64,000 nucleotides of DNA from Prosapia bicincta (GCA_036971475.1 JBAIZL010000006.1:10694656-10758655); one strand, 5' to 3'. Counted from the stretch's first letter, positions 24,001 through 34,135 are shown. Notes: generated from the sequence alone by a model not told the origin. A program made the numbers and translations.

Positions 24001-26427
24001 TTCGGTATATTTTAATATAGGTATACAGTATTTTATAAATTTAAAACCAAATCTATCCTAACTGTAGAAGTTGTTTCTCAAATATCTACACACGTAAGGT
24101 TGCGTGACGTACCGCGGACAATGCGTACAACCTTATGCGCAGCACTGTGACGTAAGTATCACTCCGCGCCTATTCACAACTTCTACATCCGCGCTGAATT
24201 TAGTACCCTACTTTAAATTGAAAAAAAGTAACTTTCCTACTTCAATTTTTAAAAAATTCTTGTGGATATCGTCCAATTTGATGGTTTTGAACAATTTCCC
24301 AAAATATCGTATAGTGCCGGAGTACTGCATTTCAACCAAAGATTTTTCTATTGTGGTTAGTGGGTTTTATTTATTTAGTTATGGTATACTACATTAACTA
24401 TGTAGCTACTCAAAATATCTTCACATATTTATAGATTACTAAAATCAATATTCTGAGGTGTATTTCCTTAAACGAAAATCAGAAGTATTGCAGTTTTTTA
24501 AGATATATAAAAACAAAGTATAAAACATATTTGAATCGAAAATCAAAGCAACCTGATCAGACAACTATGAATTTGTCAATGGTGCTTTAAAACAATGCCT
24601 ACAAGAAAAACGAAAAGAAAAATAGGATTATAGTGAAGAAAGACTAGAGTACGATTATCAAAGCTGATTTTTCCACAAAAATATTGGGCTTTCGCTGTGG
24701 CAACTGCTACACATCAAATGCATTTATCTCCCACTTCAACTTAAGTTAAACGTCATTCAGAGTTTGGTTTAGTACAAAAACTAAAATTAAACATTTACAT
24801 TTTTTGCTTTATCATTATGGTTCATGTACCAGATATTACAAGACTAAAGTACATATAGATTAATTAGTCTAACTAGAATCAAGATATTAGCTAGAAGACA
24901 TATTACTTTTTAAAAATGAAAAGTTCTTAGAACCGCATATGAACTAACAAAATCATTAAGGAAACAATAAAATTGATTTTTATTTACAACCTGAATGTCT
25001 ATAACCTGCCTGTCCTGTAAATGTGCCTGTGTTTCACTTTGAGGAATACAGCAGTCTCTCAATATTCGTGGTTTTGCTTATTTTCAGTTAGCAAAATTAC
25101 AAGATAACCTGCTAATATATTTATCGTATTTTTTAAAAAAATACAGGACAGTATAGTTACTAAACATGTTGTAGGATGTGTTCTCATCTTATTTATTTTG
25201 CACAATACTGTAGTTAATTACCACAAAGAAATGTGATTATTTCCTAAATATGCATTATATTGTATACTACTAGGCCTACTATTCAAAAAATAAGCAACCT
25301 TGTTATAACAAATGACATTGTCACTGACAAATGGTGACCGTTCTGGATGAGTCAATCCGGCGCCGCATCCAATTCTATCCATAAGTTTAGCATCCCTTCT
25401 GTTAATATAATAGTTTTCAACATTCAAACATTAATAATTGTATCCGGCGGCAGTAACTAAATCGGATTTTGTCGTGTCTGCTAATCCTTTTATTGCAAAA
25501 TCATTTCTGTAACTTTCCAAGTAAGTTTTTAAGGTAAAGGTAATTGTGAGATATAACTGCCACCTGAGATATAAATTGAAAATTGTTCAAAACCACAAAA
25601 CATAACGATATATGCACAAGAATTTTTATAAAATTTTACACGGGAAGTTATTTTTCATCAATTTGAAGTTGCATAAAAAATATACGGTGCAGAGTATTAA
25701 GTTGTGCATTGGCCACGGAGTGATACAAATGTTTTGTGATGTCATGCTGACTCTACATATATACTTATCTTACATGTGTGTAGATCTCTGAGAAACAAAC
25801 ATATTCATGATTTTGGCATAATTAGTAACTCACAAAGTAAGTACGTATCTAGAGTTAGCATAGTGTCCCTACAGTTGTGACGTCACGAATCATTTGTATC
25901 ACTCCGTGACCAAATGTTATATTAGTTGTATGAACAACTTAATACTCTGTAGCGTATTTTTTACCCAACTTTAAATTGATAAAAAAATAACATTCCATTC
26001 AATACTTTTTTTAAATCTTGTCCATATCATCCTATTTTGTGGTTTTGAACAATTTTCAACTTATATCTCTAAGGAAGCTGTGTATTTCCCAACTACCTGA
26101 AAAACCTTTTAAATCCTGAAATTTCATATTACCTGTCAAAACTGTGCTAGAGTTAGTATAAATTAGATATTAACTAAAAATATAAATGACAAGTCTAACC
26201 TTTTCATTCCCTTGAAAACATTAGGTTGAGTATATTACCTACCTGATTTCCGAAAATATAAGACTTAATTACACAGGTTAGCTAAAAATCAAAATATTTA
26301 AAATACTTACTGATTTCTGAAGCTCTCCAAGCCATAATGATGCCTTTTCTTTTTGTGTTGTATCTGGATTTCTATACAAGGTGAACACCGCCTGATATAC
26401 GGTTTCTAGAGGTGGCATTGAATCCAT
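1..26427 (-). CDS. TNPO3: Transportin-3 (importin-beta family), N-terminal half, nine exons
   Basis: Gene-level entry; exons are listed separately. Transportin-3 is a karyopherin that binds RanGTP and carries SR-type splicing factors into the nucleus. The nine exons join without frame conflict into about 475 residues; family members are about 920, so roughly the C-terminal half lies left of the window. Conserved family blocks seen in order are [13 protein letters not shown] (about 10-22), CYFAAQTM (about 59-66), [17 protein letters not shown] (about 148-164), [13 protein letters not shown] (about 239-251), [18 protein letters not shown] (about 292-309), [12 protein letters not shown] (about 342-353) and [14 protein letters not shown] (about 398-411). 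Introns are 1.9-4.7 kb and full of repeats. The start at 26427 is chosen because it gives [12 protein letters not shown], aligning with the family N terminus. Family assignment comes from remembered homologues, not a search. Confidence 0.95.
71..895. other. TNPO3 intron 8, unremarkable part
   Basis: AT-rich intronic sequence with no exon, repeat or hairpin that I can support. Confidence 0.5.
900..1480 (-). pseudogene. Degenerate coding relic of unknown, probably transposon, origin
   Basis: An 84-codon lysine/glutamine-rich helical frame (1226-1480, [16 protein letters not shown]...) is followed downstream by broken frames. One of these reads [10 protein letters not shown], resembling the second catalytic aspartate segment of mariner-type transposases (HHDNARPHT). 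The 84-codon part matches nothing I recognise. Stops and frame changes argue against a live gene. Confidence 0.25.
1666..2206. repeat. Long inverted repeat, about 255-bp arms
   Basis: The left arm (from 1666) and right arm (to 2206) are reverse complements at high identity around a loop near 1925-1948. The whole stretch could fold as one long hairpin. Each arm carries a GGCCAC...GTGACC stem followed by GAAA. No protein coded. Likely a fold-back MITE. Confidence 0.85.
2447..3004. mobile_element. Tigger/pogo-like MITE, family 1, copy A
   Basis: Ends begin CAGTAGTGTCAGTAATCCGG and, reversed, CAGTAGAGCATTGAAAATCC. A TA follows the right end; the left flank is TG, probably a mutated TA. The body is homologous, in reverse orientation, to 18058-18697. 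Non-autonomous, 558 bp. Confidence 0.7.
3462..3661 (-). CDS. TNPO3: TNPO3 coding exon 8
   Basis: Sixty-six codons plus two bases, [17 protein letters not shown] to QAVAKNII, acceptor TGTGCAG, donor CC/GTAAGT. The split proline codon is completed in exon 9. Confidence 0.95.
3961..4699. repeat. 21-bp minisatellite, about 35 copies
   Basis: Unit AATACCCTGTATATAATACAA with common variants (CAG for CTG, TATGAT for TATAAT, rare TACAAA to TATAAA). Because 21 is a multiple of three, long stop-free frames appear on both strands (MIQNTLY heptads on plus); these are artefacts, not genes. Lies in TNPO3 intron 7. Confidence 0.97.
5064..5190. repeat. Hairpin, about 55-bp arms
   Basis: GTTATAATTAAAGAATAAAA at the left is mirrored by TTTTATTCTTTAATTATAAC at the right, and inner arms pair through ACAACTCACAAATATACAAT. 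The loop contains AAACGCGTTT. MITE-like. Confidence 0.8.
5376..5445 (+). other. tRNA-like segment (relic or SINE head)
   Basis: A B-box-like GTTCGAATCC lies downstream of an A-box-like stretch and a loop reading ACTTTGAA. The T arm and acceptor arm do not pair, so this is not an intact tRNA gene. Confidence 0.25.
6330..6500 (+). mobile_element. Probable 3' tail of a non-LTR retrotransposon
   Basis: The stretch CCAGGGACCCTAAGCATGTC followed by a segment around AAGTTTTTACGTGATTGAGT resembles a tail sequence I associate with widespread arthropod RTE-like elements. No coding sequence remains. Recognition from memory, low certainty. Confidence 0.3.
6695..7322. mobile_element. TTAA-flanked MITE (piggyBac-like)
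   Basis: Bounded by TTAA on both sides with ends TTAACCCTTTGTGCACG and, reversed, TTAACCCTTAGCACGCG. Near the left end a 15-bp perfect inverted repeat (6715-6729 and 6757-6771, TACGTGATTTCTCGT) makes a subterminal hairpin. No transposase. 628 bp. Confidence 0.7.
7962..8197. mobile_element. MITE family 2, copy A
   Basis: Terminal inverted repeats built on TAAATAAATAAAA...CCTACTAACC and GGTTAGTGGG...TATTTATTTAG. The inner arms hold a TTTCGATTATATG...CATC motif shared with 23585-24385 and with the palindrome at 60295-60519. Confidence 0.75.
8331..8477 (-). CDS. TNPO3: TNPO3 coding exon 7
   Basis: Forty-nine codons, [17 protein letters not shown] to RHCQIDPDH, acceptor TTACAG, donor CAT/GTAAGC, phase 0. 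Confidence 0.95.
8795..9540. repeat. Dispersed repeat family 3, copy A
   Basis: Long stretch homologous to 28330-29060 in the same orientation, for example TAACAAAGCACTAT...CACCATGTTTCACC and ACACACCTTTTATTTCTA in both. Probably a TIR element; the right end of this copy is less clear. Confidence 0.7.
9800..10310 (+). pseudogene. Mariner-like transposase relic
   Basis: A broken plus-strand frame reads [13 protein letters not shown]...[16 protein letters not shown], which tracks the C-terminal part of transposases ending in PRSPDL--LDFFLWG, then decays through stops. The catalytic residues are lost. Confidence 0.4.
10310..11023. other. TNPO3 intron 6, unremarkable part
   Basis: AT-rich, no exon or repeat that I can support. 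Confidence 0.45.
11024..11165 (-). CDS. TNPO3: TNPO3 coding exon 6
   Basis: One base plus 47 codons, [18 protein letters not shown] to VGHHDYE, acceptor TTTTCAG, donor GAG/GTGAGA. It matches the family's NYCRIFTEL block closely. Confidence 0.95.
11166..12097. other. TNPO3 intron 5, unremarkable part
   Basis: Very AT-rich intron sequence with A/T runs. Nothing recognisable. Confidence 0.45.
12098..12784. mobile_element. Tigger/pogo-like MITE, family 4
   Basis: Ends CAGTAGAACCCCTCTAATTC and, reversed, CAGTAGAACCTTTCTAATTT, flanked by TA on both sides. Inside, near 12595-12720, is a further inverted repeat (AAGTGAATACGTAATTGCTT...AAGCAATTACATATTCACTT) that resembles the LINE target hairpin at 13440-16775. 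Confidence 0.75.
13104..13267 (-). CDS. TNPO3: TNPO3 coding exon 5
   Basis: Fifty-four codons plus two bases, [14 protein letters not shown] to AVAHEDEE, acceptor ATCTTAG, donor AA/GTAAGAC. The split lysine codon is completed by the first base of exon 6. Confidence 0.92.
13440..16775. repeat. Hairpin MITE split by a LINE insertion
   Basis: AGCTATAATTAAATAATAAG...AAGTGAATATTTA (left of the LINE) and, after it, AAGACCTTACTTGCTGA...TCAGCAAGTAAGC...TATTCACTTAGTTATGTATT...AATTATAGC form one hairpin once the insert is removed. The two outer arms are reverse complements. Confidence 0.65.
13481..16617 (+). mobile_element. 5'-truncated LINE with RNase H (I/LOA-type), decayed
   Basis: Flanked by the 13-bp direct repeat AAGTGAATATTTA (13468-13480 and 16618-16630), a target-site duplication. 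Order of domains: end of an APE-type endonuclease (13512-13970; [21 protein letters not shown]), reverse transcriptase (14104-15069; [20 protein letters not shown] with the YADD catalytic box), a thumb region (15070-15560), RNase H (about 15660-16226; [22 protein letters not shown]) and a CCHC-like knuckle (about 16345-16440). The 3' end is a TAA repeat, as in I-type elements. Several frameshifts and stops; no longer coding. It sits in TNPO3 intron 4. Confidence 0.92.
16908..17063 (-). CDS. TNPO3: TNPO3 coding exon 4
   Basis: Fifty-two codons, [10 protein letters not shown] to FQILLNDQ, with RCFTSWV at the family's conserved tryptophan block. Acceptor TTTTTCAG, donor CAG/GTACGA, phase 0. No ATG falls in this frame, so a simple ATG-to-stop ORF scan would miss it. 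Confidence 0.92.
17064..18057. other. TNPO3 intron 3, unremarkable part
   Basis: AT-rich; a short C run at about 17446. No exon or element I can support. Confidence 0.4.
18058..18697. mobile_element. Tigger/pogo-like MITE, family 1, copy B
   Basis: Ends CAGTAAAGCGTCAAAAATCT and, reversed, CAGTGTAGAGTCAGTAATCC, with TA on both sides. The body matches copy A at 2447-3004 in the opposite orientation. 640 bp, no coding sequence. Confidence 0.8.
18760..19560. repeat. Dispersed repeat family 5, copy A
   Basis: Matches 54660-55400 in reverse orientation over more than 500 bp, for example AAATATTTAGT, CATCCTTACTAG, GAAGCATTACTTATCAGAGA and GGTTACCCACAT (reverse). Function unknown; probably a non-autonomous transposon. 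Confidence 0.65.
19954..20178 (-). CDS. TNPO3: TNPO3 coding exon 3
   Basis: Seventy-five codons, [15 protein letters not shown] to PTVSEFL, TTTTAG acceptor and TTG/GTAAGT donor, phase 0. It contains the strongly conserved LPEEVNSR...GANRR helix-loop region. Confidence 0.95.
20179..20971. other. TNPO3 intron 2, part before the satellite
   Basis: AT-rich, no recognisable feature. Confidence 0.4.
20972..23047. repeat. 53-bp satellite array, about 39 copies
   Basis: Unit starts AAAATTTTGTTAAATTTACT, continues CTGGTGCAACTGACCGAATT and ends CACTGTACTAAC. Copies are nearly identical. Two main variants (AAATTTACTG and AAATTCACTG) come in blocks, and rarer variants (TTTTATTAAA, GCTAGTGC) recur exactly 636 bp (12 units) apart. 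It fills most of TNPO3 intron 2. Confidence 0.98.
23172..23375 (-). CDS. TNPO3: TNPO3 coding exon 2
   Basis: Sixty-eight codons, [10 protein letters not shown] to SSVIITQ, from a TTTCAG acceptor to a CAG/GTGAAT donor, phase 0 on both sides. The next intron carries the 53-bp satellite, which ends only about 125 bp from this donor. Confidence 0.95.
23585..24385. mobile_element. MITE family 2, copy B, interrupted
   Basis: Left end TAACTAAATAAATAAAACCC, right end GGGTTTTATTTATTTAGTTA. The middle is interrupted by the fold-back element at 23744-24341. Same family as 7962-8197. Confidence 0.75.
23744..24341. repeat. Fold-back element family 6, copy A, about 215-bp arms
   Basis: Outer arms TTTGGTAAAAATGCAG... 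and its reverse complement ...CTGCATTTCAACCAAAG; inner arms include GGATGTAGAAGTTGTGAATA and CGCGGAGTGATAC with their complements. Inserted in a family 2 MITE. Homologous to 25552-26085. Confidence 0.8.
24390..25550. other. TNPO3 intron 1, unremarkable part
   Basis: AT-rich with no exon or repeat that I can support. Confidence 0.4.
25552..26085. repeat. Fold-back element family 6, copy B
   Basis: Arms pair through TTGAAAATTGTTCAAAACCA and TGGTTTTGAACAATTTTCAA and through ACGGAGTGATACAAATG and its complement. Same family as copy A but diverged. Confidence 0.75.
26311..26427 (-). CDS. TNPO3: TNPO3 coding exon 1
   Basis: Thirty-nine codons, from ATG to ...GELQKS, ending at a GTAAGTA donor in phase 0. 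A CTCTAG just upstream of the ATG could be an acceptor, so a spliced 5' UTR is possible. Confidence 0.93.
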
Positions 26428-27279
26428 TATTAAAACTAGAGATAATAAACAAATATTCCTTATTTGAAATTCATTAAAACTTTATGATGGTAATATATTT
26501 ATATCAGTAAATACATTTAATCACACTAAATATTCACTACAGAAATACGCCATAGCAGTTTGCTTTTAGATCTGTTTCGTTAAAATCGGCATTTGCACTA
26601 ACAGCCAGTGTTGCCACATTAAACACAAACGTGTTTTTATATTCAATAAACTCATTCATTCCCATTCGGCATTATTAGTCAAGTACATTGTATGTATGAA
26701 TAGAAAGAACATTATATTGTTATAGTACACCAAACACAAGAGAAAATAGAATTAGGGTTTATTTTACTTAGTAATTTTCAAAATGTGTACAACCTAATAC
26801 AGGCAATAACACAGTAAAAGTTCATTCCTTGTTATAGCCACATGTTTTCCTCCTACATTCTATTAGAAGATCGTTTGGGAAAAAAACATTTATTTGTTCA
26901 TTTAAACTTTCAATAATTAATACGGCGATGTGTTTTAATTTCAACTTTAACTATGACACATAAAATTAAAGTAGAACATTATAATAAAACCCTCAATTGG
27001 ACAATAAAATAACAAGTTTTAAAAAGTTGTTATTTATTTCATTGATTGCTAAATAATTATCAAAATGTTAGTTTTTCTCTTCAATTAGCAAGTGTACTTT
27101 ATAATTTAGAGTAAATAGTATTAAAAAAATTTCATAACTCTGATAATAAGATACAAGGTTTTCAGACTGAATTGAATTGTAACTTTTGAAATCTTTAACA
27201 GCTGTTCCAGTGGGGCATTACAAGCTTCTGGTTTGAATTTGTTAAAAAAATATTAAAGTAAATAAATTTAAGTTTTGAA
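26428..27279. promoter_or_regulatory. Divergent TNPO3/AGK intergenic region
   Basis: About 850 bp separate the TNPO3 ATG (minus) from the AGK ATG (plus), so 5' UTRs and promoter elements of both genes must lie here unless there are distant 5' exons. The stretch is AT-rich with no obvious CpG-rich core, TATA pair or repeat. Shared promoter function is inferred from geometry only. Confidence 0.5.
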
Positions 27280-27389
27280 ATGGCAAAAATTGTAAAGTTT
27301 TTCAAAGTAATACGAAATAATTGGAAAAAATCAACCGTAGGTAGTTTGGCTTTAATGTATGGAGTCAATTATGGGAAAGAACAATATAA
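27280..27389 (+). CDS. AGK: AGK coding exon 1
   Basis: Thirty-six codons plus two bases, MAKIVKFFKVIRNNWKK to YGKEQY, donor AA/GTATGT. It matches the family N terminus (FFK-LRN-WKK). Too short to stand out as an open frame, but the phase joins exactly to exon 2. Confidence 0.9.
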
Positions 27390-30300
27390 GTATGTTTGGT
27401 GATTATTCTATTTTTAGGTTAGGTTTTTAATTTATTCAATATTAAACACAATGACGTGATTATGTCAATTTTGAAACTAGAAATCGAAAATTGTTTATAT
27501 TAAATCTTACCTTTATGCATAGAAAAATAAAAGGTAAACCTTAAACTAATTCTAAGTGTGGTAAAAATATAGTCATAATGACGTTGGTGTTAAATCTTTT
27601 GTTTGCCTTAAATTACTCGTTTTAATCTGTAGAACACGAATATCAACTTTTCTTTCCGCGGAAAATACGGAAAAGTTACTTTTTTCACATTTTAAATATT
27701 AGGTTGTAATAGCATGTATAGCGTTAACGAGTCTTATTGATATTGTTCAAAATATATTTTTTTTAATTACTCATTTCAGTGTGTAGAATACTAATATAAA
27801 ATTTTTTCTGCAGAAAATGTAAAAAGTTAATTATTCTGCACACTTTTAATGTTAGTCTGTAATAGCATGTATAGCGTGTACTGGCCGCACAGTAGCTACA
27901 GCGCACTACACTATGTCAAAGTCAGTGTATTTTAATACTAAACTTAAAATCTAAAAATTTAACTTTTGGTTATAATTTTATACAGCATGACTATATACCT
28001 ACATTAAAATATACCTACGAAGTGTCAAGTCAGGATAGATTTGGTTTTAATTTTTATTACCAACGCTATTAAGACTATATTTTTATTGTGTAAATTTATG
28101 AAAATGTGACAAACTCATCTTGGGTTTATACATGTTTAGTATGTGGGAGTTTAAAAGGATCATTTGCAAACTACGTATGAAAAACCCAATGTATACTTCC
28201 TTTTATATGGACAATTTTTATAATACAAGCAGCTCTATATCTGCTCCTCCTTTATAGGAAAAGGTTTTTACCTAGCAATACATTTTTTTGTTAATGGTTT
28301 CTTTGGTATTTATTTCCCGTTCCCCTTTTGTTTAATTTTAGCAAAAACCATTATATCAAGCGACACAAAAAGTCACTAGATATACAAAAAAAATTATGAA
28401 AACTTGCTCAGAAATTAAAAATTTTTGAAAATAAAAATTAACTCACACCAACAGCACACGTAAAACGTTACTAATTTAACCTGTTAGCATTATTTTTTTG
28501 ACCTAATGACTCGCAGAGTCCCTCAAAATGTAATTTAATTTACTATTGACTCCCAAAAATTACAAATTTCAAAAAAATCAATGCTAACAAAGCACTATAG
28601 CACCATGTTTCACCAGGCACCCAAACCTTATACAATTATAAAATTCACACACACGTCATATTTTTGGCAATAATAAGTCGCAATATTACTCAAAAGTACA
28701 AAACAAACACGTACAGATCCTATGCCACACACAAAACAGAAAATATTGCATTGAACATTTACACACCTTTTATTTCTATCACCAAAAAGTTAGAACTTAT
28801 ACAGTACAAAACTATGTGTTTTTTCAAAATTTGTACATTTTTAGGAGTCATTAGCAAGTTTAATTACATTTTGAGGCATTTTGCGATTTACTACATCAAA
28901 AAAATAAAGCCAAAACGTTGATTTTGTAACGTTTTAGGTGTGGCGTGGAGACGAGGAGGAACTGCTATTTTTTAGAATGTTTAATTTTTCTGGCATGAGC
29001 GAGAGTTTTTATAATTTTTTTTGTATTCCTAATGAATTTCTGAATCGCTTGGTATAAAATTTGTTACTAAAATCGAACATGTGGAAACAAGAAATAAAAT
29101 ATTTGTTGATTCCATCTTCACGTGAGCTACTAGTTTTCACTAGTATATATTTACAAGTGTTTGGTGAAGAAATAAAAACCAATTCTTTAATTTTTCACTT
29201 CTGTGAACTTGTATGTAATCACACTTGTACATGTCTTCACTCACCTGTTAATCACCATCACACTGTGTTTGATTTACAAGAGCTTGTACATATCATCTAT
29301 ATAGGTAGCATATACCTTACCAATGTATCAGTGAAAGAGTGTAATGCAGTGTTTTTAGTGTATGCTTAGTTAAAGAAATTTTATCCTGAGACACTCCATG
29401 AATAAGAAATTTTAAAATTAACCTCTCCCTCAATAATTGTTTATAACTCCCCCCCCCCCTTTTGCTTATAAACCCTAAATGAGAGAACTTGTCAGTTATT
29501 CATCGTCACTCTTAGTAAATGCAGTTTACACAAAATAGTATTAAAAAGATTAATTCAACATGGGGTAAACAAATTAAATAATAAGGCTTACTAAGTAGCT
29601 CAAAACTAAAATGTGGACAAAAAATGAACCTCTTAGGATCAGAGCTGAGCTTACATTAAGAACATAACTTAAAGTGTGTGAAATGGTAGATCAGGATATG
29701 TTAGAAATATCTGACAGCGACTATGAATTTGTTGAACTCTATCATGGCAAGGATTCTAAGTGGAGTATTGTAATACTTTATAAATTTAAAGGTCCAATTC
29801 TTTTTTTTTATATGTTCCTGAAAAATACATTCTTAACAAAAACCAAGTGATTTTAAGTGTCACAAAACATAAATAGTTAATATTTAAAAAAAATTAAAAA
29901 TAACAGTGTACTAACACAAACAAAACTGTAAAAAGGTTTAATTATGCAGAGAGGTATTTTACCAAACAATAAATTATAGCTATTTTTTAACATACCTTCA
30001 AAATATCTAGACCATAACAAAACCAATTATGAATTTAGTAATGTTAAAAATGAAGACAGCAACTAGTTGAACATAATAACATGGAGAAACTGTGGTATAA
30101 TTTTTAATTATAAAAAAGAGTGTATTGTGCACCTACACAGTTCAAAAACAGAGTAAACATGACAGGGCAGGAGTATACAAGATTACATGAAACAAATGCC
30201 CCAGTTTTACATAGGACAAACAGGGAGAACATTTACCACAACAAACTCATAAAAAGACAGAACCCGAATCAAATTTCGCCATACACATACAAAACACACT

Positions 30301-33300
30301 ACACTCACAGACTAACATAGACACCAATCTAAAAATCCTACACTACAACAAAAAAAAAGCAACAAATCCAACACAACAGAAAACTACGAGATATACAAAC
30401 ACCATAAATACTATCCACAACATATTCTAAATAACAAAACGCACTCACAATCAAATACTATATCTGGACACATAATTAACAATTACTCTATGAAAAATAA
30501 CACACCACAGACTCACAACACTCCTGAGTAACAGACTTGTCTGTGACTCACAGCATTAAATAATGCGCTGATCTAGTGTGAAACACATCTGCTGAAAATA
30601 TCAATAACTAGTTGTTTTTTTTTGCCAAGTTAATACCTAAAGTGAAATATATAAAAAAAATTTTGTGGTTAATAGGTTTTATTTGTTTATAATTAGTTGA
30701 ACCTAATATAATATATTAATTTAGTAGCACTTCTGTCTAAACTCAAAGTTTCATAATAAAACCGAGCACTGTAATATATTACATTACTATATAGCTGTAT
30801 TATAACGTGCTAAAAAAATGAGGTTATAATAGATTTAGGTATTAAAAAACACAAAATTAAATTCATCAATTTTAGCTAGTCACAGGTTATCTCAACAACA
30901 TATGCTGTAAGACTCAATGAATGCAGCTGGCTTACTTTTTACAAGAAAAAATTAGTTTTTGTAATAGCAAAATTTTTCTGTAACTAGATACAAGGGTGGT
31001 CCACAAAGTAACCACCGTTTGGGCGTGGCGCGTTAAGTAGTGGGGGTAGTGCCTCCATTCTCACATCGGCGTGCGCAGCCGTTCAGTATGCTTCTAGCTG
31101 TGCAAGGGAGAATACCGTAAGATAGCGCGTTCTTTTGTTATAACGTAAAAACATGAGCGCCGCGATAGAAAATCCCGCCAAGTGTAAAGTGCGAGGTGTA
31201 ATAAGATTTCTGTGGTCGAAAAGTTACACAGCAGCTGAAATTCATCGTGAATTGAGTGCGGTGTATGGCCCAAACATTATGAGCAAAGGTGTAGTCCGTC
31301 AATGGGTTTGTTTTTTTAAAAATGGAAGAACGAACGTTCACGATGAAGACCGGAGTGGTAGGCCATCTCTCGTCATTGATGACTTGGTGAACAAAGTGGA
31401 TGAGAAAATTCGCGAGAACCGTCGCTTCACAATCTCGGAACTTTCAGATCATTTTACTGAAATTTCTCGAAGTCTTGTGCATGAAGCATAGTGACAGAAA
31501 AACTAGGCTATCACAAATTGTGTGCTCGTTGGATTCCAAAAGTGCTCACCGATGATCACAAAATGAAAAGAATGAGTTCTGCCATAGACTTTCTTACTCG
31601 GTATGACGTTGAAGGAGAAACATTTTTGAACAGGATCGTTACAGGAGATGAGACTTGGGTAGCCTATGTGAATGCCGAAACAAAACAACAGTCAATGCAA
31701 TGGGGTCATACCGCTTCGCCAAGCAAGCCAAAGAAAGCTCGCCAATCCTTTTCAGCGAGAAAATTGATGACTACAGTTTTTTGGGATGCTAAGGGCATCT
31801 TGCTCGTTGAATTTATGGAGCGTGGTACGACCATTACAGCTGCAGCTTATTGTGAAACCTTAAAACGGCTATGACGAGCGATTCAAAACAAGTGTCGTGG
31901 TCTTCTGACACCTGGTGTCGTTTTTGTCCATGACAATGCCCGCCCTCACACAGCTCAAAAAACTGAACTTTTGGAAAAGTTTAAATGGGACGTTTTTGAC
32001 CACCCCCTCCTACAGCCCGGACTTGGCTCCCAGTGATTTCCATCTTTTCCCTTACATGAAGCGGTGGCATGCATCTCAGAGGTTTGCGAGTGATGAAGAG
32101 CTTCAAAACGCTGTAACAGGCTGGCTACGTTCTCAGACGGCAGATGTTTTTAATGACGGAATTTCAAAAACTGTTAAAAGATATGACAAGTGCTTGAATT
32201 TTTATGGTGAATATGTAGAAAAGTAGAGAAAAGCTGTAGTTTTAACATGTATATAATAAAATTTTTGTATCTCAACTGGTTTATTTTTTATTTTAAAACG
32301 GAGGTTACTTTGTGGACCACCCTCGTACTTTGTAGCTATATTTTAATACAATATTCTATACTAATGTACTACAATCTACAAAGGTTAAACAAGCTCAAGT
32401 AGAATTGCCTCGACTGAGGGCCTACTGAATGAAATTTCGATTGTTATCAGGCAAACAATAAAGAGCAGTATAGGACTGGAGACCTGGATATGGAGGGTTA
32501 AAGCACTTTAGGGTGACCACAACTCTCCTTTCATTACTCAACACCCATGGGCTAAATCTTTGTAGCTATAGACAGTAAGATGGTTCAAGGGCAGCCTTGG
32601 AGATATTCCTCAAATTTTCGTTAATTTTAATCTTAATTATTCCAAACTCCTTCAGAAAGAAATGCACCGACTTTGCTGGGAGACCCCTGACACTCACCTC
32701 GACATAGAAGTAGTGACAGGAGAACCCTTTCTGACAAATAGAGTAACACAAAGATTCATACTTGTTGGGCTTGTACAGACGTTGCTTCAGGATATTAGAC
32801 TCCCATACGACTGTCAGTTCCACCATTACCACTGAATAGAGTGTCAATGAGTGTGCCAGAAGATTTGGACACAAAGATGTAATGCTCAAAACAAAGATAA
32901 ACTCATAATGTCTGTTACCAGGATCCATACATATAGGCCTAATCCAATCCGTAGCCTTCCCTATAAGACGGTAGAACCTTGAATTTTGGTCTCCTCACTT
33001 TCTCACCTCTATCAAAAGCGACATGGACTGCGTGCCCTTAAACACCTTCCTCTTGGCTGAAGTAATCCCATAACTTACGACCTGCTTCAAAATCACTAAC
33101 ACCCTATCATGGCGCCAAGTGAATCGCTTTCTTGCAGATTCCGAGGGCAACAAATCAAATAGCGAGCAGTAGCAGAAGCTCCTGAGTACAAATTACACAT
33201 GCTATCTGTTGCAAGACTCCAGTGACACAGATTACTTGGATATGTCCCTTGCAAGACATTTGCATAGAATTTCAAGAGACTAATCATATATGAAGGCTCT

Positions 33301-33730
33301 CCATTGTATCTTCAGAGGAATACACATCTCCCCCAATAGTATCCAATCATTCTGCATCCCTAGGGATTGCTCCCTTACAAGCATAGCATCCTCATCATCT
33401 CCTATAAGTTTCTTCCTCATGTGCTTCACCTCTTTGATCGGCTGATACAACCCAAACCCTGCCTATTATTTCTAATACCAGTCATTTATCTCCTCTCAAA
33501 CTTCACCCGCTACTGAAGAGAAGAAAGGCTCTACCTCGAGTCCTAAGTAACCTGAACAACCACTGGATCTCTAGAGGCCGCTAAAAAGCTACTTCTTTTA
33601 ACCAAGAACTGCCTGTATACCATAGATATACGCTTCAAACTGAAACCAAATTTTCCCTCACCTCTTTATAAAATACTCATATCCATTAACGCCTGCAGTT
33701 CAAGCCAGCTCTTTAATGTATGACTATATA

Positions 33731-33792
<62 letters not shown>

Positions 33793-34094
33793 TTGTGTGT
33801 GTATGCATGTATGATTAATAGTTATTATCTGGAGTACATCTGTTCATTCTGCTGTGCATGAAATCGCAGTTCTGACGTTTCGCTAGAATCTCATCTAGCA
33901 TTGACAAGGTAAACCTAATAACAGTTGACTTGCTCTTCAAGAGTTGTTGCGTTCACCTCGTCAATGCTAGATGAGATTCTAGCAAAACATCAGAACTGCA
34001 ATTTTATGCACTGCAAAACAAATGGATGTACTTCAGATAATAACTATTCATCATATTTTTCCATCCGTGAATGAATACGTATATATGTAAATAC

Positions 34095-34135
<41 letters not shown>

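Noticed and set aside
31138..31688. Minus-strand ORFs within the mariner
   Set aside because: Antisense shadows of the transposase.
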